This document shows, one piece after another, positions 10,385 to 22,879 of a stretch of 64,000 nt of DNA (position 1 is its first letter; every line of letters starts with the position of its first letter). Source of the stretch: Skeletonema tropicum. Lineage: Eukaryota > Bacillariophyta > Thalassiosirophyceae > Thalassiosirales > Thalassiosiraceae. The stretch covers positions 2,663,426-2,727,425 of the forward strand of contig CM074140.1 in NCBI GenBank assembly GCA_037178625.1. Reading direction: 5' to 3'. A program made the position numbers and the translations under genes. Under the pieces are notes generated by a model, which saw only the letters and a list, made by a program, of their open reading frames with translations, did not search any database and was not told where the DNA came from.

Positions 10385-13300
10385 ATGCGCATGGGCCTGA
10401 AATCAAGCCGGAAGCCGACGTCGCCGAAGTCGCCGGCGTCAATGTCGACGAAGCCACCATTGTCGCCAAAGTCATCACCAGCACAACAAATGAGGGCCTT
10501 CATGAAAGCGTCTCCAATTAAATTACGAAGATCCAAGTCGTCGAGGCAGCCGTCGTCCAAGGGTGCTTCGTCGTCGGCCGCCGCTTCTTCTACGACCACA
10601 GCCAACAACAAGAATATTGAGATGCCGAAATTGACTCAGGAGGCATCGGCGTTCAAGTTGAACCAACTTCGTTCGAAATATGGAATCAAGCCGATAACAT
10701 ATCCATTTCGTGAGGAGAAAGACGAGCAGCCTACTACCGTAAAGGAGGTTGATAACGTTGAGCAGCGGGAAGCAGCTATCATGGAGGCTACAAAGGAAGT
10801 TGTCAAGGAGGTAGAAAGCGTTGAGCAGGAGGAAGTTGTCAAGGAGGAGGAAACTGTCAAGGAGGAAACTGTCATGGAGGAAATTGTCGAGGAGGAGACT
10901 GTCGAGGAGGAAGAGACTGTCAAGCAGGAGCAACAATCTTTTATTAACACCGAGAAGATGTGGATGTCAGTAGAAGCTATGACAAGGAAGTCTGCCGCTG
11001 CCATCAATCCAGTATGGGAAAAGTTAGCGGGTAATAGCGGCGGAAGAGGCGGGTCCTCATCATTAAGTCAACATGCTACTACAGCGGAAGAGAAGGGGCT
11101 GGCAGTCATTGCAGCGTTTGCAAATTACAAAGCCCTGCAAGCAAAGGCAGAACAGAAAGCGCTTGAGGTGGAGGTTGGACGCAAGTTCTGCAATGAATCA
11201 ACGAGTGTGAAACAAATGAAGACAAGAAGTTCACATCAACAAGTTCTGATGGGGGAATTCGAGAAGGCTCAGAAGGAAAAGTTTGCCGCCAAGTCAACAG
11301 TGATGAGTATGTGGAGTTCTCTAACTCCAGCCGAGCGTAAGGCTGTCGGTGGACTTGGAGAGATTGAAAAAGATCTATTCGAAGGTATTGAATCAAATGT
11401 CTTTTCAAAGCTGAGTAAGATCAGAAATGATTTTGTGTTGTGCCCCGGCGCGGCGTTTGTGTATGGTGCTGACGACGAAGCCACCGAGAAGGCGACTACA
11501 ATCGTATCTTTACCTTCCCTTTCTTCACTCCCGCCTACACCTCGAACCCAAAACAATGAGGTTAGTGGCTCGGATGGCAGCGATAATAAGTTACCCGTTG
11601 ACAATACTACTCAAAATGCTGACGCTGCTTCGGTACACAGTTACCAAAATGCTGACGCTGCTTCGGTACACAGTTACGCTGCTTCGGTACACAGTTACGC
11701 TCCTTCGGTACACAGTTCTTGGGTACACAATGAGAAGTCTCTACGTGATGATGATGAGGTGGAGGAAACAGAAACTGATGATGCTACTCAAACAACAACA
11801 TCGACAGCCAGTGATGGAGGAGCTTTTCTAAATTCGAAGCGGGTGAACTCTCTCCTGATTGACCCTCTCGTTGCCGAACTCCAGGAAAAGAACGATGAAG
11901 CTACCCAGGACGATGCTACCCAAGAAACGTCCAAAACTAATAAATCTTCTCTTGCCAAGTTAGGATTAGATACTTTGCTGTTCGGAGATCACGGAGATGA
12001 TACTACGTTTGTCACTGCTGAAACTGGTACAACTGGTACAACTGAGAATACTGCTGAAACTGACACAATCGTCACTGGAAATACTGACCAAGCTAGTCAG
12101 GTCTCTCTCCTTGGAAGGATAGAGGAAACATTTATGCAATGCGGGGGTGGTGATCATTCTACAGTATTCACTGAATTCACTGAAGAGAAGACCTGTGGAA
12201 GTGGCAATACTAGTAATACCTCTCTTCTTGAAAGGCTCAATGAAACAATGATGTGCGTTACAAGTGACGATACTACCACTATCACTGGTGTTACCTTTGA
12301 AAATAGCTTGTGCACGGAAGAAGACGAAATTATTGAACATGACGACAAAGAGGTCAAGGCAGTCAATTCTCAACCTGAACAATCTTTGTCACCCGAGAAA
12401 ATGAAAAGGACCACATCTGCCAAATCGACCACATCTGTCAAATCTGCAATGTCAACAAGAAGCGCTGCTAGCATCCTATCTACGAAACAGAGCCTATCAG
12501 TTGCGCCTTCTATGGCACGATCCAGGAGTGCCATGAGTACGAAGAGTGTGAAGAGTGTGAAAAGTGTGAAGAGTGTCGGCAGTAGGAAGAGTGTCCGCAG
12601 TAGGAAGAGCGTCGTTTCTAAATGTCCTACAAGTCCTGATGCCAAGAGTGTAGCCTCGATGAAGAGTGTCGGCACTGCCGCGACTGCCGTGACTACTGAG
12701 ACTACTGAAACTATGAGCATTGGAAGCGCTGAGAGTTCACGCTTCGCAGCTGTGTCGCATGAAGATGAGGATCAATCACAGGCATCTGACGCTAGTTCAG
12801 TATTCGTCTATCAATCAACGATTGGGGAGGCTTTCAGTTGTCAGAAGTGGCTAAAACTCTTTTCACGCGAGGATGAAGTCGAGACTAGAGACGGATCTGC
12901 AACTTCAGGATTTCCCTCCGTCACTCTTCCCCGAGATGATGAATACGATGATGCCTCCCAGATGACTCACATTTCGCAAAAGCCAGAAGTCGTCTACCAA
13001 AATTCACCTGGCGAAATTGAAGTACATCGCCGCAGCAGCAAAGAGGTAGAACCAGTCGCATTTGAGGATGACGTTCCTTTGGTGGCCCACTCCAACAAGA
13101 CGCGATATGAACAGGAAATAGTACCGCAAAGGAACTTCATCACCCACGCATTCGTCAAGTGTGATGATTTCTTCACTGGCTTGTTCTGCTGCCAAGAGAG
13201 TGTGGAGGCAACACTTCAGAAGAGTGAGGTAGAAGAGTGGAATGAGTGCTATAGGCACTGTAAAAAGTTTCTTCGTCAAGAAGATGACGACTTCGTTGAT

Positions 13301-14034
13301 GAAGAAGCTTTCACTGCTTGGCTAAACATGCAAGAAACACTGGCAACCAAGCAACAAAATGGCTTGAGCAAGCAAAGGGTGAGTATTATTTCTTGAATCA
13401 GACAGTGTGAAGTCTCAACTAGTTCCGCTCTCTAACAAATTCTTTTATATTCTTCTCTCAGGTTTACATGCTGAAATCTTTACTCATGCCTGTTGCAACT
13501 GAGCAGAGACGTCAGTACGAGGAACTTAGAATTGCACTTGACGATACGGTGATGGCGAAATTGCATGGTATTGAGAATGTAGATTACGCGATTAAGAAAG
13601 CAGCAGTCACCGAGTTTAACAAGAACTACTACAACATCATGCTCAAGGGAGAGAATCATGACATTGTCGTTCAGCAGGTTGCTAGAATCATTGAAGGTTT
13701 GGGATTTGAACGTTCGTTACCTCCGCCTCCTCCAGCAAGAGCGCAGCCAATAGCACAGAAAGCAACGAAAGCAACGAAACAAGCAAAGAATTCACCCATC
13801 GACAATGTAATCAACTACTTGAAGGAGTTCGAGATTGAAATCTACAATTCAGATACTGAGCTACGCGTCAGATTGGATAAGCTGAAGTTCACTTTCTACA
13901 CAGACGATGCGTCTGTGGCTTCCAATGAGTCGAATGCGCAACGTGATGATTGCTCTTTTGCAGACAGTGTCACTGAGTGCTCAAAAGAAACCAATTGCGA
14001 AATCGAATCCCTTCTGACGGACGGCATCCAGTAA
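10385..14034 (+). CDS. Large low-complexity Ser/Glu/Lys repeat protein, two exons (1188 aa)
   Basis: Unrecognised. Exons 10385-13378 and 13462-14034, joined over an 83-bp GTGAGT...CTCAG intron in phase 0; without splicing the frame ends five codons past the donor. Order: basic SP/KSP-like N-terminus (residues 1-75); conserved-looking block around EASAFKLNQLRSKYGIKPIT; Val-Glu-Lys repeat (about 120-180, EETVKEETVMEEIVEEETVE); helical region (200-345); AASVHSY tandem repeats (near 420); Thr-rich acidic part; KSVKSVKSVGSRKSVRSRKS repeat (near 720); then a compact C-terminal region with CCQESVEATLQKSEVEEWNE and exon 2, which is mostly helical. SV/KSV repeats are likely phosphorylation or structural arrays. 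No membrane segment. It could be a cytoskeletal or scaffold protein; this is inference. Confidence 0.82.
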
Positions 14035-14205
14035 GGAAAGCCTGAGGGCTTCTTATAGATTGTGTATTCCCCGTGTGAAATATTGTGTTAATGTTGTGGG
14101 CTATGGAAATTAGGTTGATGTGTAGGGAGAACGATGGGAACATTTAAAGACGTTTAAGTTTAATGTTTTTATGACTTCACTCTTCTCTTTGTTTGCAAAT
14201 AATAG

Positions 14206-14208
<3 letters not shown>

Positions 14209-14254
<46 letters not shown>
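14209..14254. repeat. (CA)23 microsatellite
   Basis: Uninterrupted CA dinucleotide run between the convergent 3' ends of the genes at 10385-14034 (plus) and 14267-17093 (minus). Confidence 0.97.
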
Positions 14255-14256
<2 letters not shown>

Positions 14257-14266
14257 GTAGTCATCA

Positions 14267-17093
14267 TTACAACTCTGCCGTTTTCCTCTGGCTCAATGCA
14301 TGATTCAGTTCAGCTATCACTTCTGCGGCAATTACATTTCCAGTCAAGTCCACATCCGCTATCGTGTCGTTAGTGCCAAGGGCACACAACAAATATTCAG
14401 CTCCAGTAGTTGTGATGCGATTATCAGCCAAACACAAATGTGTTATTGATGTGTTCTCAGCAAGGGCTAGGGATAGAGCGCTCACGTCGTTATCGTCGAT
14501 CATGTTGCTGGAAAGGTCGACTTTGTGAATGTTTACATTGCCAGCGAGTGCATCCACTATTGTATTAGTATCGTTTCGGCCAATGCCCATGCCACGAAGA
14601 TTCAACTGTGTCAAATTTGGGTCACTGCCTTGTATCCTCACCAACAGTGACTCAATTTTCTGAGCATGGTTGGAGGAGGCACCACCTTCTTCAGGACCTC
14701 TTCTTGATTGCAAGATTCCTTGCAGTTCGTAAAGAATGCTTGGATCTACGTTCGAATTACCTTCCAATTCAATCATCTTTAATGTCGAGTTGTTGCTGTC
14801 CAAACAAACAACCAAGTATTCAACGCCCTCAGAGGTGAATATGTTATTTTGTAGTGACAAGGTAGAGATCGACGCATTTTCGTACAATGCTAATGCCAAC
14901 GCTGCCATTTGCTCATCAGTAATGTTACTATTCCGAAGTGAGAGCACCTTTACATGACTGTTCGTAGTTAAAGCCTGCCATAATGCCTCGCCTCCATCGT
15001 TGTTTCCAATCTGGTGTTTGTTATCAAGCACTACTTGTGTCAAATTGGGATTATTCGCCAATACGGCTGCAACAATCTCATCGTATTGTGCGGAATCATC
15101 CAGTAATCCATTTGACACTGTTGTAGTTACGCTAAGTGGTTCCTGAGGGGGCGGTGTCTTCTCTAACACCGTTGGAACTGTTTCGATATGAGCATCCTCT
15201 TGCCTTTCAATTTCATCATTGTCACCCCTATCGTCATCGGTATCATCTTGCTCCTCTTCGTTGTCACTGTCACTGGTGCTATAGAGCACAGTAGACGGCA
15301 ACACCAACACATTATCATCCTTTACCAACGAGTGTTCCTCCTCATCTGATTCTTCCGTTTTCAACGACCAACGAGCCTTCCTCCTCCCCCCCCCCCTCCT
15401 CCTCCTCATTCTCACGCTCCTCTACAATATCGCCGCTGCTACTAACATTGTGCGTTCGAGATGCCATCTTCAACTTTCGATACTTGCGCCACAACGCACC
15501 ACCACCAAATAATTCCTCCTCATTTGATTCTTCCGTATCCAACGACCAACGAGCGCTCCCCCCCTCCTCCTCCTCCTTCTCACGCTCCTCTACAATATCG
15601 CCACTGCCACTCACATTGTGCGTTCGTTTAGCCAACTTTAACTTTCGATACTTGCACCAAAACACACCACCAAAGAATAACACAACCACCAAAACCCCCG
15701 CCGATGCCAACCCCGTCACCAACGGCTTTTTATACTCCGGTGCAGCAAGATATGTTGGTGATGATGTAGGTGACATTGTTGGATCTGTATTGGGTGGAAT
15801 AACATGTGTTGCCGAAACATCTATGATGGTATTGAAAAACTTTTCATTGGGATACAGGTCTTGCTTTGGATCAGTGAATATGTCGGCTACTGTAGGACCG
15901 AATGATTCAATCCATTTTGAGAGATACATGGACCAAGTTCTGTTAACCGAGTCAAATGGGGGTGGATCGGAATAGGTGAATGTTATATTGGTAATGAGTT
16001 GTAATTTTGCCAAGTCATCACTACTTTCCTCCTCATCAATATTCTCCGAGTCAAATGGGGAATCCACAACAAAGTCTGGATCATTAATTTGTGTGTCTAC
16101 AAGCACCTCCGTCACATCCACATTCACCGTCTCCAAACGTGACTTTAACACTGTATAAAATACTGTTTCAAACACTTGCTGTTCGTCAATGGTCATATTT
16201 TGATCAGATGATGGTACCCCCGTGAGGTAAATGTTGACTTGTGCCGTGGCATTGATTCGTTCCATGTTCATGTACATGGTAGGCTGAAGCGACGGCGGTA
16301 TATAAGTAATGGAAGGTATAAGTGACGGTACATTTGAAGGGTGGAGAGTTGTAGTATCTGAAGGTTGGAATGACGGTACTTCCGTCAGAGGAGGGGGTTG
16401 TAGTTCTACTAACATGAATTTGGTGGTTTCATTTGGACCAATCCATGCACCCCCTGATGCCAAGACTTCCTGTGTCACTGTCACATTATAATAGCCATTC
16501 CCCCATTCACAGCAAATGCCATCTTCATAGTCATCAAAAATGACAAAGGAATATGACCCCGGTGCAGCAAGACATACAATTTCCGTCTGTTGTGATGAGG
16601 CCATGGAATCATCATAGGTGGACGAAGTTGCCACAGTGTTGCTGTTGCTGCTAGAAGTACCAGAAGAAGAATCGTCAGTAATTTCAAATATTATCCAACT
16701 TGTATCGGCTGGATATTGGTCGAGAAAGATGCTGATGGTGATGCACCTTCGTTCAGACGTTTGCAGTTTGCGAGGATTATTGAAAGTGGTGGTAAGGTGA
16801 TGGCCGCCGCTGGATTGCAATAATACACTGGCATTGGATGCAGTGACGCCGCTGCCCCGCCTGAGAACGGATCGATTATTAGAGCTATGACTCGCCGCCG
16901 ACGCTGATGATTTATCGACTGATCCTGTGCTGCTATGATTATTGCTGGTGCCGATGACGTTGGATGATGTAATGAGGACGATGATTGAAGATGGGATAAT
17001 ACACATCAGAGTTATAATTATTGATGTTGTGAGCGAAGAAAGATTTCTTCGTCGACCATGCTGATATAATTTGTCGCAGCAGAAGCTCTTCAT
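14267..17093 (-). CDS. Receptor-like membrane protein with cytoplasmic LRRs, frameshifted
   Basis: Two overlapping minus-strand frames form one protein. The first (17093 to 15342, 583 codons) has a basic N-terminus and signal anchor (about 22-42), a Ser-rich stretch, a domain with AAPGSYSFVIFDDYEDGICC (near 180-200) seen in diatom surface proteins, PSxxPS-type linkers, and a membrane segment GLASAGVLVVVLFFGGVFW (about 460-480). A juxtamembrane cassette (KYRKLK...RTHNVS...GDIVEERE) is then duplicated. The second (15415 to 14267, 382 codons) continues with ARWSLKTEESDEEE, the same words that follow the first cassette, then two blocks of ribonuclease-inhibitor-type LRRs (VKVLSLRNSNITDEQMAALA; VDLSSNMIDDNDVSALSLAL). 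The frames separate at an 11-C run (15386-15396): one C fewer restores continuity. A sequencing slip, a real mutation or an intron removing the tract are possible. Ligand unknown. Confidence 0.85.
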
Positions 17094-17142
17094 GGTGAAT
17101 CACAATCCTCGGCTATGATGGTGGTTCCATCGCCTGTTAATA

Positions 17143-17286
17143 TTGCCAGCGTAGTAGCGAGGCTTCCGTTCGGATTTGCTTTGCTTGGACGAGAACAATG
17201 AACTGCTCGAGTGTGTGTGGGAACTCTGAACCGGTTTGCAAATTTGAATTTGAGCTGAGCAGTTTTGAGTACCGAAAAGACACTAC
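17143..17286 (+). repeat. Dispersed promoter-proximal repeat, copy a
   Basis: Shares ATTGCCAGCG, GGCTTCCGTTCGGATTTGCT, GAGCTGAGCA and GAGTACCGAAAAGACACT with the segments at 24985-25190 and 27520-27735. It lies 50 bp upstream of the start codon of the minus-strand receptor gene (17093). Confidence 0.75.
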
Positions 17287-20200
17287 AGTCGCAGCACCAG
17301 TATTGTCCGATGGTGTTACGCCGATTCTAGTCGGACAATACCTGTGATCGGACAGTTTGAGTACAGTGTGGTGTATGTAGGCGTAACATGTTGTACTAGT
17401 ACTGATTATTGGGGCCAAAGCTAGCGAGGGCAGATTGTCTTTCGCTTCCTGTACACATTTAGACATGCTTCATGGAATGATCCACCAATTAGACCGCTGA
17501 AAGTGTCTGTAATGTCCCTAGAAAGACCTGCAGCTTCCTCAATGCAAAAGACACCATGTGCAAACTTCTTTCATTTACAGCAGCGGTGATTCCCAAGCAT
17601 AATACATCAATATCAATTGCGTTGCAAAGAGAGCCGGCGGCACTTGGGAGTGCTTGGTCAATGTCAATTACTCTTTATGCAGTGTATTAGAAATGATATT
17701 GTCATAAATAAGGTTCAACTCATCAACTTTGCCGCATATTACGTATGTACCTATAGGTACTGGTAAGTAGGTGTTCACCCAATTTCACTCGGACAATACA
17801 TAACTGTGATCGGACACTTTGCGAAAAGGACAATATGTACGGTGCTGCGACTGTATCATGAAAGGATTTAGCATAGGGATTCGTATCCCGAGGAAGACGG
17901 GCATCTGAATCCTGCTCTGTCGCATCAAAAAGTTACTCACCGCTAACAGATGCACCATGATAAGTAGTTAGCTGTCGATATCTTCTCTCTACTACGATAC
18001 TCGGCCAATCAAGGCGATGAGTGTCGTTTTGGAAAGCTCTCATCGAGCTCTATCGATTAAACGTGCGTACAATCAACGTCATTGGCTGACTTTCATCCAA
18101 TCGACTCAGATAAAACGGGTCTAGATTACCGGCCAGATCTTCTTGCTCCGAATCCGAATCCAGATTTTCAAAGCAGAGGTTCAAATTTGACCAAAATATA
18201 TACAATATGACAACCGTTCGGATCGTCTTTTCAAGCTGATTCGATTAGTACCATCGATCATCGACATGAAAATGTGCAATCACAGCTCAGATCATGAACT
18301 TAGTTACGGGTGGGCTCCATCAGTACACTGTACACTCATTCGTTGTCAATGACAGTTGGTACATGTACCGTCCATCACATCATGTACCATCCGTCCTGTT
18401 ACTATCGTATCCTTCATTGATTCATCACTGGCCCGAATGAAATAGATATTGTCTACTGGGATAAGCTAGGTTACATCTTGCAGTTTAAGTAGTTGAAGTA
18501 TCAACCAACCACAAGCAACAACATATCACTGCCGAGCGCAGTCGAGGTCACTTGGTGGACGGCACCGCCCTAAGTGAAAGTGTCTTCAGCGCAGCATCAT
18601 TACCAACCACTGCTACATCCGACGATACGAATACTGCTTGTAGATGGAGGAGGAGGAGGATACGACGATGAGCAACAACAACAACAGCTACATGCGGCTG
18701 TGTGTTCGTCATTAAACACCTCGGCCCCAAGTGGTCGTTCTTCAGCGTAGCGTCCTCACCCTCACGTGCCAACCTATCATAATAATATTCATGGAGCGAG
18801 TGAGACGCCAGGCGAAGGAGCTGTTGTTATTGTCGAAATTGGTGATAATGATGGTGATAATGGCGGTAGTAGATGTCAATATGATGATGATTTACTACTC
18901 TTTTGTCAAAATCTATCTGGAGTTCGGATGTCGATTTGGGGCTCGAGCGACATTTGGATTCCAGGGGTCGATTAGTTGAGACGATGTCAATGACAAAGGA
19001 TCGATATTTGACCTTACAACTACAACTAAACGATAGGAGATTTTTGACTCCTTGTTCCTCATTTCTTAAGTGCAGATGTTTTGGTGGTATCTCTTCTTCT
19101 TATCCGCAGTAGGCAGATGTAGCTTAATAGCTGAATTACTCTTTACATGTACAGCTACTTTCATTACTGTTCTTCTCTCTTCATACCCGTCCGGAGACAG
19201 ATGTGGTTGTTGCAACTTTCGCTGCTGCTCTTCACTCTTTGCCTGCCCAGAGACAGGCGCTGCAACCTGCAACCGAGGTTACTGCATTTATTTGACTCTC
19301 ATCATCCGTGTGGAGACAGATGTTGCAACCGAAGTTGCTGCTCTTATTTGCTCTCACTATCCGTCCGGAAACAGATGTTGCTTCTGCAATTGCTGCACTC
19401 AAACCTCCCATTATTTGACTCTCATCATCCGTCCGGAGACAGATGTTGCAACCGAAGTTGCTGCTCGTATTTGCTCTCACTATCCGTCCGGAAACAGATG
19501 TCGCAACCGAAGTTGCTGCACTCATTTGATTCTTTGCTCATCATCCATCACAAGATAAATGTTGCAACCAAAGTGGCTGACTTATTTTACTCCTGACTCG
19601 TCATCCATCAGAAGACAGATGTCGCGACCGAGTCACTTCATTTCACTCTGTGCTGCCTTTCGGCGGCGATAATATCGATGCTTGGGCGAAGGACGCTGCC
19701 GTCGCTTGGGGGAACTCAACCTCGTGAAGCCGCTTCTAGAGCGGTTAGAACTTGAGCCATATTGTTCTGGCTTTTCCTCATTTTCTCTTGCTCTTACTCT
19801 TTGTGTGCAACCTAAGCCGCTTCTAGGGCTGTAGGACGTGGGCCATTGTGCTCTTTACTACTTTATGCTCTTGTTCTCTGTACTCTTCCCCTGTAACTCT
19901 AGGGGTGCTCTTTACTCCCCCCCTGTAACTCTAGGGGTGCCACTAGCGTATTATATTTGGTTCCTGTCCCAGTCAGGATGCAGCTATTCTTTGTACTCTT
20001 ATTCTCCTTGTTTAACGTCGATTTCGACGGCTGCTACGCTTTCTTTTATTACTCTCTGTCTCTGAGCCTGGGAAGTGGACTTAATGCTCTTTGTATTCTC
20101 TAGATCCGCCCTGAAGCTAGATCCTTTTGCCGATCGAATGATACGGCGTTGCTCTTTTGTTGCTCCTCAATACTCTAGACTACCCCTGAAGCCGATCTAT

Positions 20201-22879
20201 TATTTGCCTTGGGCTTCTCTCACTTACTTATTTTCTGCTCTGCTTCGTGCACAGTTGGTTATTGCTATGGGTGCTGTATAAACCATTTAAATACTGATAG
20301 CACTAGCTTACTCATTTATGATGTCTTATACTAGATTTATCACTTGTTCTCCATGGTGCTTGTTCGTTTAGTTGTTGAGGCTTTGACTTTTGAGGCGGCT
20401 GTTCCATCCACGTACAGACTGTCACCTCATCTACCAGTATTCTACCTGTATCCTACTTTGAATGTAAGTAGATATGAAAATAAGCGACGGATATCTGAGA
20501 ACATTCAATATTTTTTACGTTATTCAGCCATTCTCATGATTCACGAGAAACGAGAAGTATCTATTCTGTCGGCTTAATCCCCGATTGCACTTGTGGGAGT
20601 TCTTGCAATCAAATCGTTCAAGTTCAGTCAAGTAACATAACATTCAATTACATCGATGAAGCTAACTCAACTTAACGTTAGCACTGTTTAACCAAGCTAT
20701 AATATGGAAATGATACCTCAGCTCGAGGCTAGAGACGTTACTACATTCACATGGGAGCAACTTCATCAGTCTACTCTTACAAAGGCGAACATCTCCGGAA
20801 CAGTCCGAAATCATGGCAGCAGAATAGGGGGTGTTTCAATAACTTTCTGAATTTTTTATGCTGCCAAAAAACATCGACCAAGTGATTATATGCCTACCTA
20901 AGGGTATTAGAAGTGATTTATAGGAAGAATTATGTTCATAGCACCACCATGGTCGAAGATATCAATAGATACAATTACAAGAAAATCACTCATCTGGTAT
21001 TGGACATTTACACACCGTATGTTGGAATTAGATATGGCTATATATATTGTAGGAGGATACCAACCGGTTATGAAAATAATGGCGCCATCCATTATCAGAT
21101 CTCACAAGACCAAAAATGGCTTCAACCATGGTATCTTTGCCCTTATATCGTCGCTTACCACAGATAATACTCATCTCATGATGTAAACTATATGCGTAAC
21201 TCATGTACCAGTGTATATACAATGATATTTGATAAAATTTTGGGCTATTCATTCGTGTTCCTGCACTGTAATCATGTAGAATGAGCTGGCAAGTGGCCAC
21301 AATATTATCAGTCATCACCATGAAAATGGAGCATATCATCCCATTTTAAACGTAATAAATCCAAGTCAGCACACAATCTCTTTCTATTGATACATGAGGT
21401 GGATCCGCAAAGACTGGAGTGCCCGTTCCGGTCTTCATAGCAGTGATATATCCCGTGAGCGAAGCATGACATCCGAATCGACTCTCATGAATTTTCGCTC
21501 GCGTATATTCTGCAATAGCATGACGAGATGATTATTAACAATGAAAAGAACAGCAACTACTCTCGGCGTATATATACAGGCATTGTTTGCGTGGATCTAT
21601 GTGTCACGTATTGATTGTCTCTTGTAATATTTGCAAATTTGGGTGTCAAATTTAGCTCTCCAAAATAATCGAATTTTTGTGTTATGGGGCTATGTCTCTT
21701 ACATCATAGACTACATACCGTAATAAGCTGCTTCACATCACTTCATATAACCTATGGAAGGATGCCATGTGGTGGAATGAGGTTGAATTATCCGTAGCAA
21801 TCCCAAAGTACACGGATCTGTCAGCATGCGTTGAGTTGTCATCTGCGCTAGTGGAGAGGGTAGGATTGCGTATATCTCCTCCTATTCTGATAGAACAACA
21901 ATGTAAAGACATCCTCCTCTAGCCATGGTATATACAAAGCTGTTTTGGGCATTGAGATCCGATGGATGTAGTTCGTGCCTGCGAAACGAAAAATGCCGCA
22001 CGGAAATTGATGGATTTTCATGATTGCGCCCGTAATGTATAAAGAGCTGATGCCATGGTAATCATCAATTTCGTCCATTACCAACTGAACCAGACACCCA
22101 CCATAGCCCATACAAACAGTAGATGCGGCTCATTTGGGTATTATCCGCCGCTCTTCACTAGATTGTCGAATAATGCACGTGTTGGGCAATTCTTTGTGGA
22201 ATAAATTCGTGAGAGATACTCCAATATCATGTCCGCTCTATGCAATATCATCCACAAACTGCATAACAACCGATGATATAGCCTAAAGGAGGCGGATGAT
22301 GTGAAGTTGATTGCTTTGTGCATAACTTATGTTCCAATAATTGAATTCTCCCCCCGAAATGTTGTGTCGACCGACCGATGTCAACACGTGCCTGGAGTGT
22401 TATTTATTGAGTTCTGGGGCGATTCTGAATCCAAAAACGGGCAGCAACGTTGTAAGCATCATATAAATGACATCCGATCACTTTAATATGGGAGGGGTGG
22501 CGATGGTATTGGTGTAGAAGACGATCATTCGGGCGGCACAATTTTCATCGTGGTGATGGTATGTATCTTTCTAAAAATACTGGTCCGTTCGGGGAATTTT
22601 CGAAAATCGGCCACCGAGTGCACCTCACACAGTGTATTACAAAAGTGCGTACGGTCCGTCTTTCTTTTCAAAAGCTAGTATAATTCAATACTTTAGCAAA
22701 GATAGGCCGGCTGCCTTGTTCCCGATGAGCATGTCAACGACAACTTTGTCGAATAAAATGGAGTTTCGGTCTGTCTGTACACCTCCACAAAAATATTTAA
22801 GAACCGCTTCGAAACGTCTCCGGTAATCAAAAGTACGTTGGAATTAGTACTACATTTTAACCCTTATCTATCCCTTTTT
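17287..22879. other. Gene-poor 5.6-kb stretch
   Basis: No ORF with recognisable domain architecture. Open frames of 60-160 codons exist, but they either fall in the minisatellite at 19180-19640 or have AT-driven composition (20.6-22.5 kb). The words TCGGACAATAC and TGTGATCGGACA recur at about 17331-17354 and 17790-17818. A pair CCCCTGTAACTCTAGGGGTG occurs at about 19889 and 19919. I see no RNA gene. Confidence 0.5.
19180..19640. repeat. Degenerate minisatellite (about 57-65-bp period)
   Basis: The words CCGTCCGGAGACAGATGTTG and CAACCGAAGTTGCTGC recur about eight times with variants (CCGTCCGGAAACAGATG, CATCCATCAGAAGACAGATG). A higher-order period of about 120 bp is seen between 19301 and 19535. 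Because the period is variable, several frames stay open through the repeat (for example plus 19070-19558), giving Cys-rich translations that I regard as by-products. Confidence 0.85.

Noticed and set aside
10523..10936. Leu-rich minus-strand ORF opposite the large repeat protein
   Set aside because: Mirror image of the Val/Glu-Lys repeats of the sense gene; low complexity.
17137..17466. 109-codon minus-strand ORF
   Set aside because: Its second half is the dispersed repeat also found at 24985 and 27520, and no start context or domain supports it.
19070..19558. Cys-rich 162-codon ORF as a possible secreted protein
   Set aside because: Lies within the minisatellite, other frames are open as well, and no signal peptide or conserved spacing is seen.
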